NCBI GenBank assembly: GCA_005019695.1
Contig: RXID01022421.1
Span: forward strand, 65,001-129,000
Reading direction: 5' to 3'
DNA length: 64,000 nucleotides
Origin: Trichopus zeylanicus subsp. travancoricus
Taxonomy: Eukaryota; Streptophyta; Magnoliopsida; Dioscoreales; Dioscoreaceae
Within the stretch, counting starts at the first letter, position 1; every line of letters starts with the position of its first letter. Made by a program: the position numbers and the translations under genes. This document shows, piece after piece, positions 63,951 to 64,000 of the stretch. The notes below the pieces were generated by a model. It saw only the letters and a program-made list of their open reading frames with translations. It was not told where the DNA came from and did no database searches.

Positions 63951-64000
63951 TAATAGTATTACTACTACTACTACTCCTGTGGCAACTAATACTGCTATGT
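63951..64000 (+). repeat. Start of another (ACT)n satellite block
   Basis: ACT-type triplets resume just after the last hairpin and run off the window. Confidence 0.8.

Noticed and set aside
1..64000. The satellite as a pure assembly artefact
   Set aside because: Ordered rare variants, graded divergence between units and a collinear virus-free partner argue for real DNA, although exact array lengths and the N gap remain uncertain.

Overview
The window is plant-type nuclear DNA with two components. About 55 kb is a huge degenerate trinucleotide satellite of AGT/ACT type. Inside it sits one decayed, integrated plant pararetrovirus of about 8.0 kb (36959-44953, minus strand). I infer a flowering plant because the insert is a badnavirus-like member of the Caulimoviridae primed by initiator tRNA-Met; the species cannot be told from this sequence.

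Layout by plus-strand polarity: AGT-type 1-12788; ACT-type 12789-24799; run of N 24800-25609; ACT-type 25610-30136; AGT-type 30137-36958; pararetrovirus 36959-44953; AGT-type 44954-47946; ACT-type 47947-55310; AGT-type 55311-57737; ACT-type 57738-63477; AGT-type 63478-63950; ACT-type 63951-64000. The polarity changes I checked lie in or beside small inverted repeats. The triplet array also carries higher-order structure, with units of about 60, 66, 96, 690-860, 1065 and 1620 bp that can be recognised by rare variant triplets.

The pararetrovirus, read from high to low coordinates, has: a broken end carrying the 3' part of ORF3; a promoter with TATA box; a tRNA-Met primer binding site; a short leader; ORF1; ORF2; and a long ORF3. 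ORF3 encodes movement protein, coat protein, a CCHC zinc finger plus the second badnavirus cysteine motif, a coiled coil, aspartic protease, reverse transcriptase, RNase H and a C-terminal tail. A second promoter region and primer-site cluster follow. The repeated ends (about 630-650 bp) start 7.2 kb apart, so the insert is one viral circle plus an overlap and not an LTR retrotransposon. ORF3 has ten in-frame stops and about three frameshifts, so it is a relic.

No cellular gene, rRNA, tRNA gene or CRISPR array is supported. The very long open frames in the satellite follow from its triplet periodicity. The most informative observation is that the satellite unit carrying the virus has a virus-free tandem partner at about 46.1-47.8 kb, which serves as an empty-site reference for the insertion.
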